Program-made: the position numbers and the translations under genes | Shown here: piece by piece, positions 1 to 8,688 of the stretch | Position numbering within the stretch: position 1 is the stretch's first letter | How the letters are laid out: each line of letters begins with the position of its first letter | Notes under the pieces: model-generated | Seen by the model: the letters and a program-made list of their open reading frames with translations, nothing else | What the model was told of the DNA's origin: nothing | The model's database searches: none | Source of the DNA: Eubacterium sp. CAG:251 | GTDB lineage: Bacteria > Bacillota > Clostridia > Oscillospirales > Acutalibacteraceae | Length of the DNA: 64,000 bases | Direction: 5' to 3' | NCBI GenBank assembly: GCA_000436835.1 | Contig: FR889161.1 | Span: 191,581-255,580 of the forward strand

Positions 1-1
1 A

Positions 2-184
2 ATTAGTGTTAATGACGATTTATCAATAACAATAAACGGATTTAAGGAAAAAGTAAACAGCACGCTTTATTATGATTTTAATGAAAGTGAGCTTGAAAAT
101 TATAAAATCACATTAATTCCCTATTATAAATCCTGCAACAGTGGGGAAAATGAAATGAGTGTTTATTTAAGAATAAAAGAGTGA
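2..184 (+). CDS. C-terminal end of a probable GH127-type glycosidase (partial)
   Basis: Only the last 60 codons are visible; the frame is read back from the TGA at 182-184. The tail has the pattern IPYY followed by an Asn, GENEM, then V-x-L (LIPYYKSCNSGENEMSVYL), which resembles the C-terminal beta-sandwich end of GH127-type beta-L-arabinofuranosidases as I know that family. No catalytic residue is visible, so the family call is tentative. The MATE gene starts 4 bases after this stop and its ribosome binding site lies in this coding end, so the two are probably cotranscribed. A GH51 arabinofuranosidase elsewhere in the window fits an arabinan-using organism. Confidence 0.45.
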   Translation: MSVNDDLSITINGFKEKVNSTLYYDFNESELENYKITLIPYYKSCNSGENEMSVYLRIKE

Positions 185-188
185 GAAA

Positions 189-1559
189 ATGGCTGAGAAA
201 TATAAAAATAAATTTGACAAGCTTGCCAATGCTCCAATCAAGGGGTTAATATCTTCCCTTGCAGTACCGACTATTTTGTCAATGCTTGTGTCTGCATTTT
301 ATAATATGGCAGACAGCTTCTTTGTTGGCAAAATTAACACGCAAAGTGTAGCATCAATCGGAATTGTATTTTCGATAATGACGCTTTTACAGGCAATCGG
401 ATTTTTCCTCGGAAACGGGAGCGGAATAATGATTAGCACGCTTTTGGGTGAAAAAAATAAAAAGAAAGCCGAGATTTATGCAAATGTAGCATTATTTACA
501 GTAATAGGCGTCGGCGTGCTTCTTGCAGTTATAGGCTTATTCTTTTCAAAATCAATCGCTCTAATGCTCGGCGCCACAAAAACAACTGCTCACTATGCCT
601 CAACGTATTTGAAATATATTTTACTTGGCTCACCTTTCATTTTGGGTTCGTTCGTCTTGAACAATCAATTAAGATATCAAGGCAGTGCGCTATATTCAAT
701 GATAGGCATACTCACGGGCAGTATAATAAATATTGCGCTTGACCCATTATTTATTTTCACATTTAAGCTTGAGGTTGCAGGTGCGGCTTTAGCAACCGCA
801 GTAAGCCAAATTATTAGCTTTTTTATCCTTTATTTCGGCACTTTTAAGAATGAAAATATAAGGGTGTCATTAAAATTATTTAAGCCGAGCAAGGAAATTT
901 ATTTAACAATATTTAAAAACGGCTTACCTTCCCTTTCAAGGCAAGGTATAGGCACACTCGCAAATATTGCTATGAACTTTGCGTGCGCACCTTACGGCGA
1001 CGCTGTTATCGCCGGAATGAGCGTTTATAACAGAGTTATGTTTATCGGTATGGCAGTTGTGATTGGCTACGGTCAAGGCTATCAGCCTGTTTGCAGCTTT
1101 AATCACGGCGCAAAGAAATACGAAAGAGTATATCAAGGCTATAAATTTCTTGTAATAATCACAACAATAATCATTACAGTTTTATCTGTTATCGGCTACA
1201 TTTTTGCACCGGAGCTTATAGCGATTTTCAGAAAGGACAACGAAGTTATAAAAGCGGGTGTGCAAGCACTCAGATTTCAATGCTTTGCAATGGTTGTAAC
1301 AGGGTTTTGCACAGCTTCTAATATGCTTATGCAATCTCTCAGAATATCGGGCAAAGCAACAATATTAGCCCTTTCAAGGCAAGGTATTTTTTATATTCCG
1401 ATAATACTTATCTTGCCGCATCTTTTAGGTCAAACCGGTATTGCCCTCGCCCAACCTGTTGCAGATATTTTATCATTTGTATTAACGATTTTTCTTGTAA
1501 AACCTACGGTTAAGGAATTGAAAAGACTAAGTATAAAAAAAGATGCTGATTTAGGATAA
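189..1559 (+). CDS. MATE family efflux transporter
   Basis: A 456-residue integral membrane protein of the multidrug and toxic compound extrusion family, expected to exchange cations for organic substrates across the cytoplasmic membrane. It has about twelve hydrophobic segments in two similar halves. Typical MATE patterns are visible: PTILSMLVSAFYNMADSFFVG near the start (residues about 27-47) and AGAALATAVSQ before the midpoint. The length is normal (440-470). The ATG is 4 bases downstream of the previous stop with GAGTGAGA as ribosome binding site. It is one of three MATE genes in the window and the only one next to a glycosidase. The substrate cannot be told from sequence. Confidence 0.9.
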   Translation: MAEKYKNKFDKLANAPIKGLISSLAVPTILSMLVSAFYNMADSFFVGKINTQSVASIGIVFSIMTLLQAIGFFLGNGSGIMISTLLGEKNKKKAEIYANVALFTVIGVGVLLAVIGLFFSKSIALMLGATKTTAHYASTYLKYILLGSPFILGSFVLNNQLRYQGSALYSMIGILTGSIINIALDPLFIFTFKLEVAGAALATAVSQIISFFILYFGTFKNENIRVSLKLFKPSKEIYLTIFKNGLPSLSRQGIGTLANIAMNFACAPYGDAVIAGMSVYNRVMFIGMAVVIGYGQGYQPVCSFNHGAKKYERVYQGYKFLVIITTIIITVLSVIGYIFAPELIAIFRKDNEVIKAGVQALRFQCFAMVVTGFCTASNMLMQSLRISGKATILALSRQGIFYIPIILILPHLLGQTGIALAQPVADILSFVLTIFLVKPTVKELKRLSIKKDADLG

Positions 1560-1578
1560 TTCCAAAATCGGCATCTTT
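1539..1578 (-). terminator. Rho-independent terminator for the CorA gene, overlapping the MATE 3' end
   Basis: GATGC and GCATC arms with A/T-rich extensions form a long hairpin. On the minus strand it is followed by seven T. It overlaps the last codons of the plus-strand MATE gene and can also stop that transcript. Confidence 0.75.
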
Positions 1579-1581
1579 AAT

Positions 1582-2421
1582 TTATATCCACTTTTTCTTT
1601 TTAAACAAGTACAGCAAAAAGATTACGATTAAAAAGCAAACAACGATAATCGAGCCGTAGCCGTAGCGCCAAGAAAGCTCAGGCATATCCTTAAAATTCA
1701 TACCATACCAGCCAGTAATAAGATTAAGCGGCAAAAACACGGTGGTAACAACAGTAAACACTTTCATCAAATCGTTTTGCTGAATTTCAAGCTGAGATTG
1801 ATATGCTTCACGCATTTGGCTTACGATATCCTGCAAATTACGAACGGCATTAAGATAGCGGTCTGTTCTTGCGCCGATAATAGAAATCTTTTTAAGCGTG
1901 GGCTTTGAAAGCAAATCGTTATCGTTTGCACTCATTTCATCAAAAATAATATCAAGCTGGAGATAATATCTTTTAAGTCGCATAAGCTCGTTTCGCCAAT
2001 CAAGGATTGTATCAAGCGTATCCTTTTCAGCACCTGAAAGAAGCTTAGCCTCCTCATAATTAAGCCTTTCCTCAAACTTATCAAGGCAATCCATATCGCC
2101 CTTTAAAAGCTTGACAAAAAAGCTATACAAAAGCTGCTCGTTGCTGTAATTTTTATCAATATCAGCTACAATCTGCTTAATCATCTTAACGCCGGCGTTA
2201 TTTTCGCAAAAGAAAAACAGATTTCTATTATCAAGATAAATCAAGGTTTTTGAGTCCTCGGTATCATTACTCCTTACGTCATAATAGTCAAATGCAAGCA
2301 AATCAAAATCATCGAAGCTTTCAAAGCTTTCAACCTCGCATTCGCTGATATAATCAAAGGTTTTAGCATCCATAAGAGGAGCAACCTCATTCATTTGAGA
2401 AAAAGAATAAATATTAACCAT
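1582..2421 (-). CDS. CorA-like divalent cation transporter
   Basis: This is a CorA-family magnesium (or other divalent cation) channel. It has a long soluble, charged N-terminal region with predicted helices, then two C-terminal membrane segments. The signature loop YGMNF is between them (ITGWYGMNFKDMPEL, about residue 240), and the protein ends in the lysine-rich tail KKKKWI usual for CorA. The product is 279 residues from the chosen start, a little short of the usual 300-320. I chose the ATG at 2421 over a start nine codons upstream because GAAAGGGGAATG sits 4-8 bases before it. It is monocistronic, convergent with the MATE gene and closed by the hairpin at 1539-1578. Confidence 0.85.
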   Translation of the reverse strand: MVNIYSFSQMNEVAPLMDAKTFDYISECEVESFESFDDFDLLAFDYYDVRSNDTEDSKTLIYLDNRNLFFFCENNAGVKMIKQIVADIDKNYSNEQLLYSFFVKLLKGDMDCLDKFEERLNYEEAKLLSGAEKDTLDTILDWRNELMRLKRYYLQLDIIFDEMSANDNDLLSKPTLKKISIIGARTDRYLNAVRNLQDIVSQMREAYQSQLEIQQNDLMKVFTVVTTVFLPLNLITGWYGMNFKDMPELSWRYGYGSIIVVCFLIVIFLLYLFKKKKWI

Positions 2422-2581
2422 AAAACATTCCCCTTTCAAAAATTTCAAATAAATAATACCACTAAAAAAGCCCTAAATCAACAAAATTATACCATAAAGA
2501 GAACCGAAAATAATAAATAATATTTGATTTGCATTTAATATAATCATTTAGACATACTGAAAAAAGCGTACGGATTATTCA

Positions 2582-2610
2582 TTGCATCTTAATCAATTTG
2601 CAGTTATACT
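2582..2610 (+). promoter_or_regulatory. sigma-A promoter of the AraC-GyrI-GNAT gene
   Basis: TTGCAT at 2582-2587, a 17-base spacer and TATACT at 2605-2610. The start point would fall at the ribosome binding site (GAGGTG at 2617-2622), giving a very short leader. Confidence 0.55.
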
Positions 2611-2628
2611 AAATGCGAGGTGATAAAA

Positions 2629-3924
2629 ATGAACATTTTAAATGAATTAAACGAGGCTTGCAATTACATTGAAAACAATATTGAAAACGAAATAGATATC
2701 AAAGAAATTGCAAGAATAACAAATCAGAGTACGGATTCGATAAATAGATTTTTCGTTTCGATGCTTGGAATCACAATTAAAGAATACATAAGAAAAAGAA
2801 GATTATCGCTTGCGGTTTACGATTTGCAAAACAGTGATGAAAAAATAACAGACATAGCCTTTAAATACGGTTTTAACAGCTATGATTCTTTTTGCAAGGC
2901 ATTTTTAAATCAGCATCATGTTACACCTACACAAGCTAAAAATCCAAGCTGTGAGGTTAATATTTTCCCTCCGGCAACCTTTGAAATTAACGTTAATGGT
3001 GCGCAAAAAATAAAATTTAAAATTTGCGATTTAAAAGAATTTGAAGTATATGGAATTTCAAAAAATTTCAACTGCCAATCATCTGACAGATTTAAGCAGG
3101 AAAAGGAAATGTGGTCAAACGATTATGAACATTATCCGGAAAAGATTTGTCAAGGTTATGACGGAATTTGGTATGGAATTTTTGAAAACGGTAAATATTC
3201 CATTGCAAGAAAAAAGGAAGATGTTGGGCTAGACGGTCTTGAAAAGATTAAAATCAAATCAGGAAAATATGCAGTCTTTATAACCGATAAGGGCGGCTAT
3301 GCAGGTGATGAGCTTTCAAAAACGCACGATTTAATTTTCAATTCTTGGTTAAAAGACACGCAATATAACATAAAGCGTGAATATATAATAGAAGTGTTTC
3401 ACCTTGCGACAGACAAAGCAAAAAGAAGAAAAAACAGATACTACGAAATTTACATTCCCATTAATGAGCCATTCTCCAATGACTTTGATATAAATGACAT
3501 TATCATTCGTCAGGCAAAAATTGAGGATTACAAGGATATATGCAAAATATGCTGTGACGATTTAGGCTACAATTGCAGTGAAGAATTAGTTAAAGAAAGA
3601 CTCGAAGGTCTTGATAAAAACAACGAACGGGTTTTAGTAGCCGTTTATAACAGCGAAGTGGTAGGATATTTGCATGCTCAAATTTACAAAACGCTTTATT
3701 TTGAAGAACTTATCAACTTTTTAGGCTTGGCTGTGTCAAAGGAATACAGAAACAAAAAAGTCGGAACAAAGCTTGTTAACGAAATTGAAAATTGGGCAAA
3801 GGAAAAAGGAATTAATAAAGTCAGAGTAAACTCCGGCTTTTCAAGAAAGGAAGCGCATGAATTTTATCGTTCGTTAGGATATAATAACGAAAAGGAACAA
3901 ATCAGATTTTTGAAAAGCTTGTAA
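2629..3924 (+). CDS. AraC-type regulator fused to GyrI-like and GNAT acetyltransferase domains
   Basis: The protein has three domains. Residues about 1-107 are a complete AraC/XylS double helix-turn-helix (second helix in KITDIAFKYGFNSYDSFCKAF). Residues about 115-285 look like a GyrI/AraE small-molecule binding domain (start YGISKNF; GKYAVFITDKGGY). Residues about 290-431 are a GNAT N-acetyltransferase with a recognisable acetyl-CoA region (GLAVSKEYRNKKVGTKLVNEI). Regulators joining the first two domains are common in Firmicutes and bind cationic drugs; the third domain suggests it also acetylates a ligand, which is inference. The start is the ATG at 2629, placed 6 bases after GAGGTG, rather than the GTG inside that site. 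It is a single-gene transcript. Confidence 0.85.
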   Translation: MNILNELNEACNYIENNIENEIDIKEIARITNQSTDSINRFFVSMLGITIKEYIRKRRLSLAVYDLQNSDEKITDIAFKYGFNSYDSFCKAFLNQHHVTPTQAKNPSCEVNIFPPATFEINVNGAQKIKFKICDLKEFEVYGISKNFNCQSSDRFKQEKEMWSNDYEHYPEKICQGYDGIWYGIFENGKYSIARKKEDVGLDGLEKIKIKSGKYAVFITDKGGYAGDELSKTHDLIFNSWLKDTQYNIKREYIIEVFHLATDKAKRRKNRYYEIYIPINEPFSNDFDINDIIIRQAKIEDYKDICKICCDDLGYNCSEELVKERLEGLDKNNERVLVAVYNSEVVGYLHAQIYKTLYFEELINFLGLAVSKEYRNKKVGTKLVNEIENWAKEKGINKVRVNSGFSRKEAHEFYRSLGYNNEKEQIRFLKSL

Positions 3925-3928
3925 AAAA

Positions 3929-3956
3929 AGCACATCGGCAAAAATGCTGATGTGCT
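3929..3956. terminator. bidirectional terminator between the AraC fusion and the GH25 gene
   Basis: AGCACATCGGCA and TGCTGATGTGCT form a 12-bp stem with one wobble, with an A tract before and TTTA after. It serves both convergent genes. Confidence 0.8.
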
Positions 3957-3962
3957 TTATAT

Positions 3963-5327
3963 TTATTTAACCTTAACCTTTTTAACTGTCGACCACTTAC
4001 CGTAATATTTTTTGCCGTTTGAATGAGTTTTATATGCTCTTACACGCACATAATATGTTTTTCTGCTTTTTGAAGTAGAAATTGTAACATTTGTTTTCTT
4101 AGTAGTCTTTGTTAAATAGTTTTTCTTAAAGTTTTTACTTGTTGACCATTGGTATTGATAGCCTGTACCGGTGGTCTTTTTCCATTTAAATGTAATTTTC
4201 CTTTTCTTAGTGCTTTTTGCAAGCTTTGTCTGCACCTTGCGAGGATTTGTTACAACCTTATACGGTTCGCTTCTTGCCCCTTCATTACCGCCAACTACGG
4301 CAGTAATCTTAAATCTGAAATAAGAACCTTCGGGAAGGCCCCTAACCTTAAATGTATTCACATTGCCGGCAGTTGTGCCTACCTTAACGTACTTACCTTT
4401 CTTTGAATCATACTTATAAATATTATAATATTCAGCATAGTTTTGCGATGCCCAAGAGAAAGTCAGGGTTGTATTAGTTTTTGCTTTAAGCTTAACACCT
4501 GTTACCTTTTTCGCTGTGGGTTGAGTAACATTAGGAGTAACCGGTGCGGTAGGAACAGTAGCCTGTGCCCCTTGATACCAAACATTCATATCAACTCTGC
4601 CCGAAATACCGTTTACTCTGCCGTCGGAGGTATACTGCCAATATTCGTAATCGCCGGGATAATCGGTTGAAGTATTATAATGAGCAAGCCAAATTTTAGC
4701 AATGCTTGAAATTTGAGAAGCGTTCAATCTATTTTTAAGAAAGCTGTAATTTGCATAAAGGCAAGGAGTATATCCCATTTGAGAAACTCTGTTCAAAAAA
4801 GCAAGGCTGTTAGCAGTCATTTGAGCCTTAGAAAGGTTAGCGCTGTCAAGTCTGCCGTCTCTGACTCCTGCAAACTCATAATCATAAACAACAGGCAACG
4901 TAATATTATAGCTTCCTATAACGTTAAGAAGCATATTTGCTTCTTGTAAAGCCTCTTCCTCATTTAACGCCTGCGAATACCAATAAACGCCGACCTGCAA
5001 GCCTGCGGCAAGTGCATTGGTAATATTTTCCTGATAATAAGGGTCATAATTAAGCGATAATTTTTTCTTGGTATATCCCGTGTAGCCGACTCTTACATAA
5101 ACGAAGTCGATTCCGTCAGCTTTAACCTTGTTAAAGTCAACAGTTTTGTTATGCATTGATACGTCAATACCTACAACCTTATTTAATGTATCAAACTTAG
5201 TATTATGTGTATAAGTTTTTTTATCATATTTGCTGTAAAATTTAGTTGATGCAAAGGCAACCGAGGTTGATGCAAAAGCCATAATTACAGCAAGAAAAAC
5301 GCTGAGTATCTTAATTAATTTCTTCAT
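3963..5327 (-). CDS. secreted GH25 lysozyme (muramidase) with two FN3-like domains
   Basis: The protein starts with an N-terminal signal peptide (about residues 1-27, AFASTSVAFAS). A GH25 1,4-beta-N-acetylmuramidase domain follows at about residues 47-255, with the active-site strands VGIDVSMHN (first Asp) and PVVYDYEFAG (Asp-Tyr-Glu). After a short Pro/Thr linker come one fibronectin type III domain (about 275-362) and a second, very lysine-rich one (about 365-454) ending in KKVKVK. GH25 enzymes cleave the MurNAc-GlcNAc bond of peptidoglycan, so it acts outside the cell on its own or a competitor's wall. The last 90 residues closely resemble those of the CAP-like protein at 45707-46831. It starts at an ATG behind AAGGGGA, 15 bases after the alcohol dehydrogenase stop. 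Confidence 0.92.
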   Translation of the reverse strand: MKKLIKILSVFLAVIMAFASTSVAFASTKFYSKYDKKTYTHNTKFDTLNKVVGIDVSMHNKTVDFNKVKADGIDFVYVRVGYTGYTKKKLSLNYDPYYQENITNALAAGLQVGVYWYSQALNEEEALQEANMLLNVIGSYNITLPVVYDYEFAGVRDGRLDSANLSKAQMTANSLAFLNRVSQMGYTPCLYANYSFLKNRLNASQISSIAKIWLAHYNTSTDYPGDYEYWQYTSDGRVNGISGRVDMNVWYQGAQATVPTAPVTPNVTQPTAKKVTGVKLKAKTNTTLTFSWASQNYAEYYNIYKYDSKKGKYVKVGTTAGNVNTFKVRGLPEGSYFRFKITAVVGGNEGARSEPYKVVTNPRKVQTKLAKSTKKRKITFKWKKTTGTGYQYQWSTSKNFKKNYLTKTTKKTNVTISTSKSRKTYYVRVRAYKTHSNGKKYYGKWSTVKKVKVK

Positions 5328-5342
5328 AATTCCCCTTCAAAT

Positions 5343-6497
5343 TTATTTCCAAAGTTCTTTATAAATGTTTAATAAATCGTCCTTATTAAGCTCTTTAATA
5401 GTATTAGACGGTGATCCGGAAGCCATAGCGTCATCAGCCATCTTGTCCATATTAGCGAAAAATTCATCTTTATCAATGCCGTATTTTTCAAGAGTAGGAA
5501 TTTCGCAAATTTTACAAAGTTCGTTACAAGCATCAATAAATTTCTTAGCGGCAATTTTATCGTCATCATTATCACTTGCAACACCGATTTCACGAGCCAT
5601 ATCAGCAAAACGGTCATAAGCTCCGTCATAAACATAAGTAAAACAAGCTGAAAGAAGCATTGCATTACTGATACCGTGAGGAACGTGGAAGAGAGCGCCG
5701 ATAGGACGGCTCATACCGTGAATAACAGTTACGGAAGCGTTATTGAATGCAACGCCTGCTTCAAGTGCGGCAAGGGACATTTGTGCTCTTGCCTCAACAT
5801 TAGCGCCGTCTTTATAGCAAACAGGAAGATACTTAAAAATCTTTTTAATTGCAGAAAGTGCAAATTCATCTGTAAGAGGCTGAGCCTTGCGAGAAGTATA
5901 AGCCTCAGAAGCATGGCAAAGAGCATCAAGACCTGTAGCGGCAGTAACAGACTTAGGAGCAGTCAAAGTAAATGCAGGGTCATCAATAGCAATATCTGGC
6001 ATTAATACAGGACCTTTAAGGAGCATTTTTATATCTTTTTGAGTATTAGTAATAATTGTAAACTGTGTTGCTTCAGAACCGGTGCCCGAAGTAGTAGGAA
6101 TAGCAACCATAGGCGGAGTAGCAACGGTAATAACCTTACCGAGATAATCGTCAATTGAGCCGCCGCTTGTTGAAACTGCTGCAATAGCTTTCATAGAATC
6201 AATAGGTGAGCCGCCGCCGACAGCGATAAGAAAATCACACGATTGGTCATTATAAACATCAAGACCTGCTTCAATCATTTTATCTGTTGGCTCTCCTGTA
6301 ATATTCGAATAAATAGCATAATGAACGCCCTTTTCATCAAGAAGGTCGGTAACCATCTGCGCTGTACCGAGTTTCATCATCATAGGGTCGGTAACAACAA
6401 GTGCTTTTTTACCGAGTGTTGCGATAACATCAGCAGCATCTTTAAGAGCGTTTTCGCCGTAAAATACCTGTTTTGGCATTATAAATTGATTTCCCAT
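5343..6497 (-). CDS. iron-containing alcohol dehydrogenase
   Basis: This 384-residue protein is a group III (iron-activated) alcohol dehydrogenase. It oxidises or forms alcohols with NAD(P) in the cytoplasm, typically ethanol, butanol or 1,3-propanediol in fermentative Clostridia. The nucleotide-binding GGGSPIDSMKAIA (about 96-108) is visible. So are the metal-ligand regions DALCHASEAY (about 191-200) and FHVPHGISNAML (about 267-278), the latter holding two family histidines. Length and motif order are normal for the family. The ATG lies behind AAGAGG. Its promoter faces away from feoA. The downstream GH25 lysozyme gene is only 15 bases away and may share the transcript, although no functional link is obvious. 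Confidence 0.92.
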   Translation of the reverse strand: MGNQFIMPKQVFYGENALKDAADVIATLGKKALVVTDPMMMKLGTAQMVTDLLDEKGVHYAIYSNITGEPTDKMIEAGLDVYNDQSCDFLIAVGGGSPIDSMKAIAAVSTSGGSIDDYLGKVITVATPPMVAIPTTSGTGSEATQFTIITNTQKDIKMLLKGPVLMPDIAIDDPAFTLTAPKSVTAATGLDALCHASEAYTSRKAQPLTDEFALSAIKKIFKYLPVCYKDGANVEARAQMSLAALEAGVAFNNASVTVIHGMSRPIGALFHVPHGISNAMLLSACFTYVYDGAYDRFADMAREIGVASDNDDDKIAAKKFIDACNELCKICEIPTLEKYGIDKDEFFANMDKMADDAMASGSPSNTIKELNKDDLLNIYKELWK

Positions 6498-6530
6498 AAA
6501 AAATACCTCTTAAATAATAATATAGTATTT

Positions 6531-6559
6531 ATAATATCACGCATTTAAAATAATTTCAA
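6531..6559 (-). promoter_or_regulatory. sigma-A promoter of the alcohol dehydrogenase gene
   Basis: On the minus strand, TTGAAA (6559-6554), a 17-base spacer and TATTAT (6536-6531). The -35 box lies inside the palindrome at 6555-6569. Confidence 0.6.
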
Positions 6560-6569
6560 TAGAATTGAA
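6555..6569. promoter_or_regulatory. 15-bp palindrome overlapping the alcohol dehydrogenase -35 box
   Basis: TTCAAT-AGA-ATTGAA is a perfect 6-3-6 inverted repeat between the divergent adh and feo promoters. A repressor bound here would cover the adh -35 box. The protein that binds it is unknown, and it does not match the Rex or Fur consensus I know. Confidence 0.4.
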
Positions 6570-6573
6570 TAAT

Positions 6574-6602
6574 TTAACAATTTCTGCCTCCTTTCATAGA
6601 AT
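6574..6602 (+). promoter_or_regulatory. sigma-A promoter of feoAB
   Basis: TTAACA at 6574-6579, a 17-base spacer and TAGAAT at 6597-6602, about 40 bases upstream of feoA. No clear Fur box was recognised. Confidence 0.5.
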
Positions 6603-6640
6603 AATCATATCAGAAAGTACACGAAAGGTGTGGAAATAAT

Positions 6641-6865
6641 ATGCTTCTTTCTCAAATGAAAGAAAATGAAATATGCGAAATTGTTGCAGTTAAAGACGGA
6701 TGTCATATAAAAAACAGATTAAGCGAATTAGGAATATCAAAAGGACAAAAAATAGAGTGTAAAAATATCGGTTTATGCCGCTCCCCTATTGCTTATCAAA
6801 TTTGTTCAAGCAAATTTGCAATAAGAAAAAAAGATGCACAAAATATCGAGGTGACATATATATGA
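6641..6865 (+). CDS. feoA: ferrous iron transport protein A
   Basis: FeoA is a 74-residue SH3-like cytoplasmic protein needed for FeoB function. The normal fold pattern is visible: an opening LSQMKENEICEIVAVKDG, a central RLSELGISKGQKIEC (about 28-42), and a final strand region ending FAIRKKDAQNIEV. Size is typical. It sits directly upstream of feoB, and its TGA stop overlaps the feoB ATG (ATGA), indicating translational coupling. GAAAGGTG precedes the start. Confidence 0.93.
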   Translation: MLLSQMKENEICEIVAVKDGCHIKNRLSELGISKGQKIECKNIGLCRSPIAYQICSSKFAIRKKDAQNIEVTYI

Positions 6866-8688
6866 AAAGTAAAAAGGTTTTACTGATGGGCAATCCCAAC
6901 GTGGGCAAAAGCACGGTTTTTAACGAACTTACGGGAATGCACCAGCATACAGGCAATTGGACAGGCAAAACCGTTGACTCAACAGCAGGCAAATTTTATT
7001 ATAAATATAATAATTACGAGTTGATAGATTTACCCGGTACATACAGCCTTATTCCGTCAAGCGAGGAAGAAAGGATAGCAGGTGAATATCTTTTAAAAGA
7101 AAAATATGACTGCGTTGTGGTTGTAATGGATTCAACAATGCTACAAAGAAATTTAATGCTTTTTTATCAAATATTTGAGATAACAAGTAAAGTTGTAGTA
7201 ATGTTGAATCTATGTGACGAAGCAAATAAACGCAACATAGAAATCAACAAGGAAATCTTGCAAAATCTTCTTGGTGTTCCCGTAATTAAGGCAACGGCAA
7301 GAAGCGGAAAAGGAATAAACGAATTACTCGAACAGATACATCTTATTTCAACAAACAGCGAGGATTATTATTCTAAAAAAGATTACAATTTAAACAATTT
7401 AGATATTGAAAACATAGCATATAAAGCTGAATTTGTTGCAGGCAAAGTGCTAAAAAAAGCACCGTCAAAAAGAGAAAAAAGAGATGAACTGTTCGATAAA
7501 ATACTAATCGGAAAGTACACCTCTATACCTATTATGCTGATACTGTTTGTGTTGATATTATGGATAACAATTAAAGGCTCAAATTATCCGAGTGAATTTC
7601 TTTCAAAAACATTCAATGCTTTAGAAGCATTTTTATCAAGCATAATGACTCAAGCCGGAATTTCGCCGATACTTATAAGCCTGCTTGTTGACGGTATGCT
7701 CAAAGTGCTTTTATGGGTAATCGCCGTTATGCTGCCGCCCATGGCTATATTTTTCCCTCTTTTTGCAATACTTGAAGATTTCGGAATACTTCCGAGATTT
7801 GCATTTAATCTTGATTATCCATTTGAAAAATGCAATGCCTGCGGTAAGCAAGCACTTACAACGTGTATGGGGCTTGGATGCAATGCAGTAGGAGTAACAG
7901 GAGCAAGAATAATTGATTCACCAAGAGAGCGAGCAATTGCAGTAATTACCAATTCCCTCACCCCATGCAACGGAAGATTTCCTTTTTTAATTGCGGTCAT
8001 ATCAATATTTTTAGCTAAAAATTCAATAGTTGCAAGCCTTATACTTTTAGCATTTATTGTTATCTCAATTATATGCACTATGATAAGCTCAAAAGCGCTT
8101 AGCAAAACGGTACTCAAAGGAAAAAGCAGTTCTCTTATTTTTGAACTGCCTAAATACAAAGTACCTGATTTTAAAAATGTAATTATTTCAACAATAAGGG
8201 ATAAAATCTTACTTGTTCTTTTCAGAGCTGTCGCAGTTGCCGTTCCTGCCGGACTGATAATTTGGGCACTTGCGAATATAAGCGTTGACAATATATCACT
8301 TTTAAATATTATCTCAACCAAGCTTAACCCTATAGGAAAATTCATAGGACTTGACGGAGTTATGTTAATGGCTTTTATACTCGGCTTACCGGCTAATGAA
8401 ATTGTGCTTCCTATTGCATTAATGGCATATCTTTCAAGCGGAGTATTAAGCGATTATTCATCAATCGAATCTTTAAAAGAAATACTTGTTACAAACGGCT
8501 GGACAATAAAAACAGCACTTTGCGCCTGCATATTCAGTATGTTTCACTTTCCCTGCGCCACAACATTATTTACAGTTTTAAAAGAAACAAAAAGCATTAA
8601 ATACACCCTGCTTTCAATCATAACTCCGCTTACAAACGGAATAATAATCTGCTGTGTAATTAATGCTTTGTTCAATATGTTTGCTTAA
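6862..8688 (+). CDS. feoB: ferrous iron transporter FeoB
   Basis: FeoB is a 608-residue polytopic membrane protein with an N-terminal GTPase that takes up Fe2+ under anaerobic conditions. G motifs are clear: G1 GNPNVGKS (about 9-16), a switch I Thr in HTGNWTGKTVD, G3 DLPGTYSL, and G4 as NLCDEA in place of the usual NxxD (NLCD). The membrane part has the paired gate regions with conserved Cys (CNACGKQALTTCMGLGCNAV, about 350) and a late one near MFHFPCATT. It lacks the long C-terminal extension of proteobacterial FeoB, which is normal for Clostridia. Start ATG at 6862 overlaps the feoA stop; an upstream in-frame start inside feoA was rejected. Its 3' end overlaps the convergent phosphoesterase stop by 4 bases. 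Confidence 0.95.
   Translation: MKSKKVLLMGNPNVGKSTVFNELTGMHQHTGNWTGKTVDSTAGKFYYKYNNYELIDLPGTYSLIPSSEEERIAGEYLLKEKYDCVVVVMDSTMLQRNLMLFYQIFEITSKVVVMLNLCDEANKRNIEINKEILQNLLGVPVIKATARSGKGINELLEQIHLISTNSEDYYSKKDYNLNNLDIENIAYKAEFVAGKVLKKAPSKREKRDELFDKILIGKYTSIPIMLILFVLILWITIKGSNYPSEFLSKTFNALEAFLSSIMTQAGISPILISLLVDGMLKVLLWVIAVMLPPMAIFFPLFAILEDFGILPRFAFNLDYPFEKCNACGKQALTTCMGLGCNAVGVTGARIIDSPRERAIAVITNSLTPCNGRFPFLIAVISIFLAKNSIVASLILLAFIVISIICTMISSKALSKTVLKGKSSSLIFELPKYKVPDFKNVIISTIRDKILLVLFRAVAVAVPAGLIIWALANISVDNISLLNIISTKLNPIGKFIGLDGVMLMAFILGLPANEIVLPIALMAYLSSGVLSDYSSIESLKEILVTNGWTIKTALCACIFSMFHFPCATTLFTVLKETKSIKYTLLSIITPLTNGIIICCVINALFNMFA

Noticed and set aside
6498..6640. Fur box ahead of feoA
   Set aside because: No GATAATGATTATC-like site; the palindrome present is too short and sits on the adh -35 box instead.
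7815..8345. Long open frame (176 codons) antisense to feoB
   Set aside because: It mirrors strongly conserved FeoB coding sequence, has no ribosome binding site and shows the Ile/Ser-rich composition of a shadow frame.
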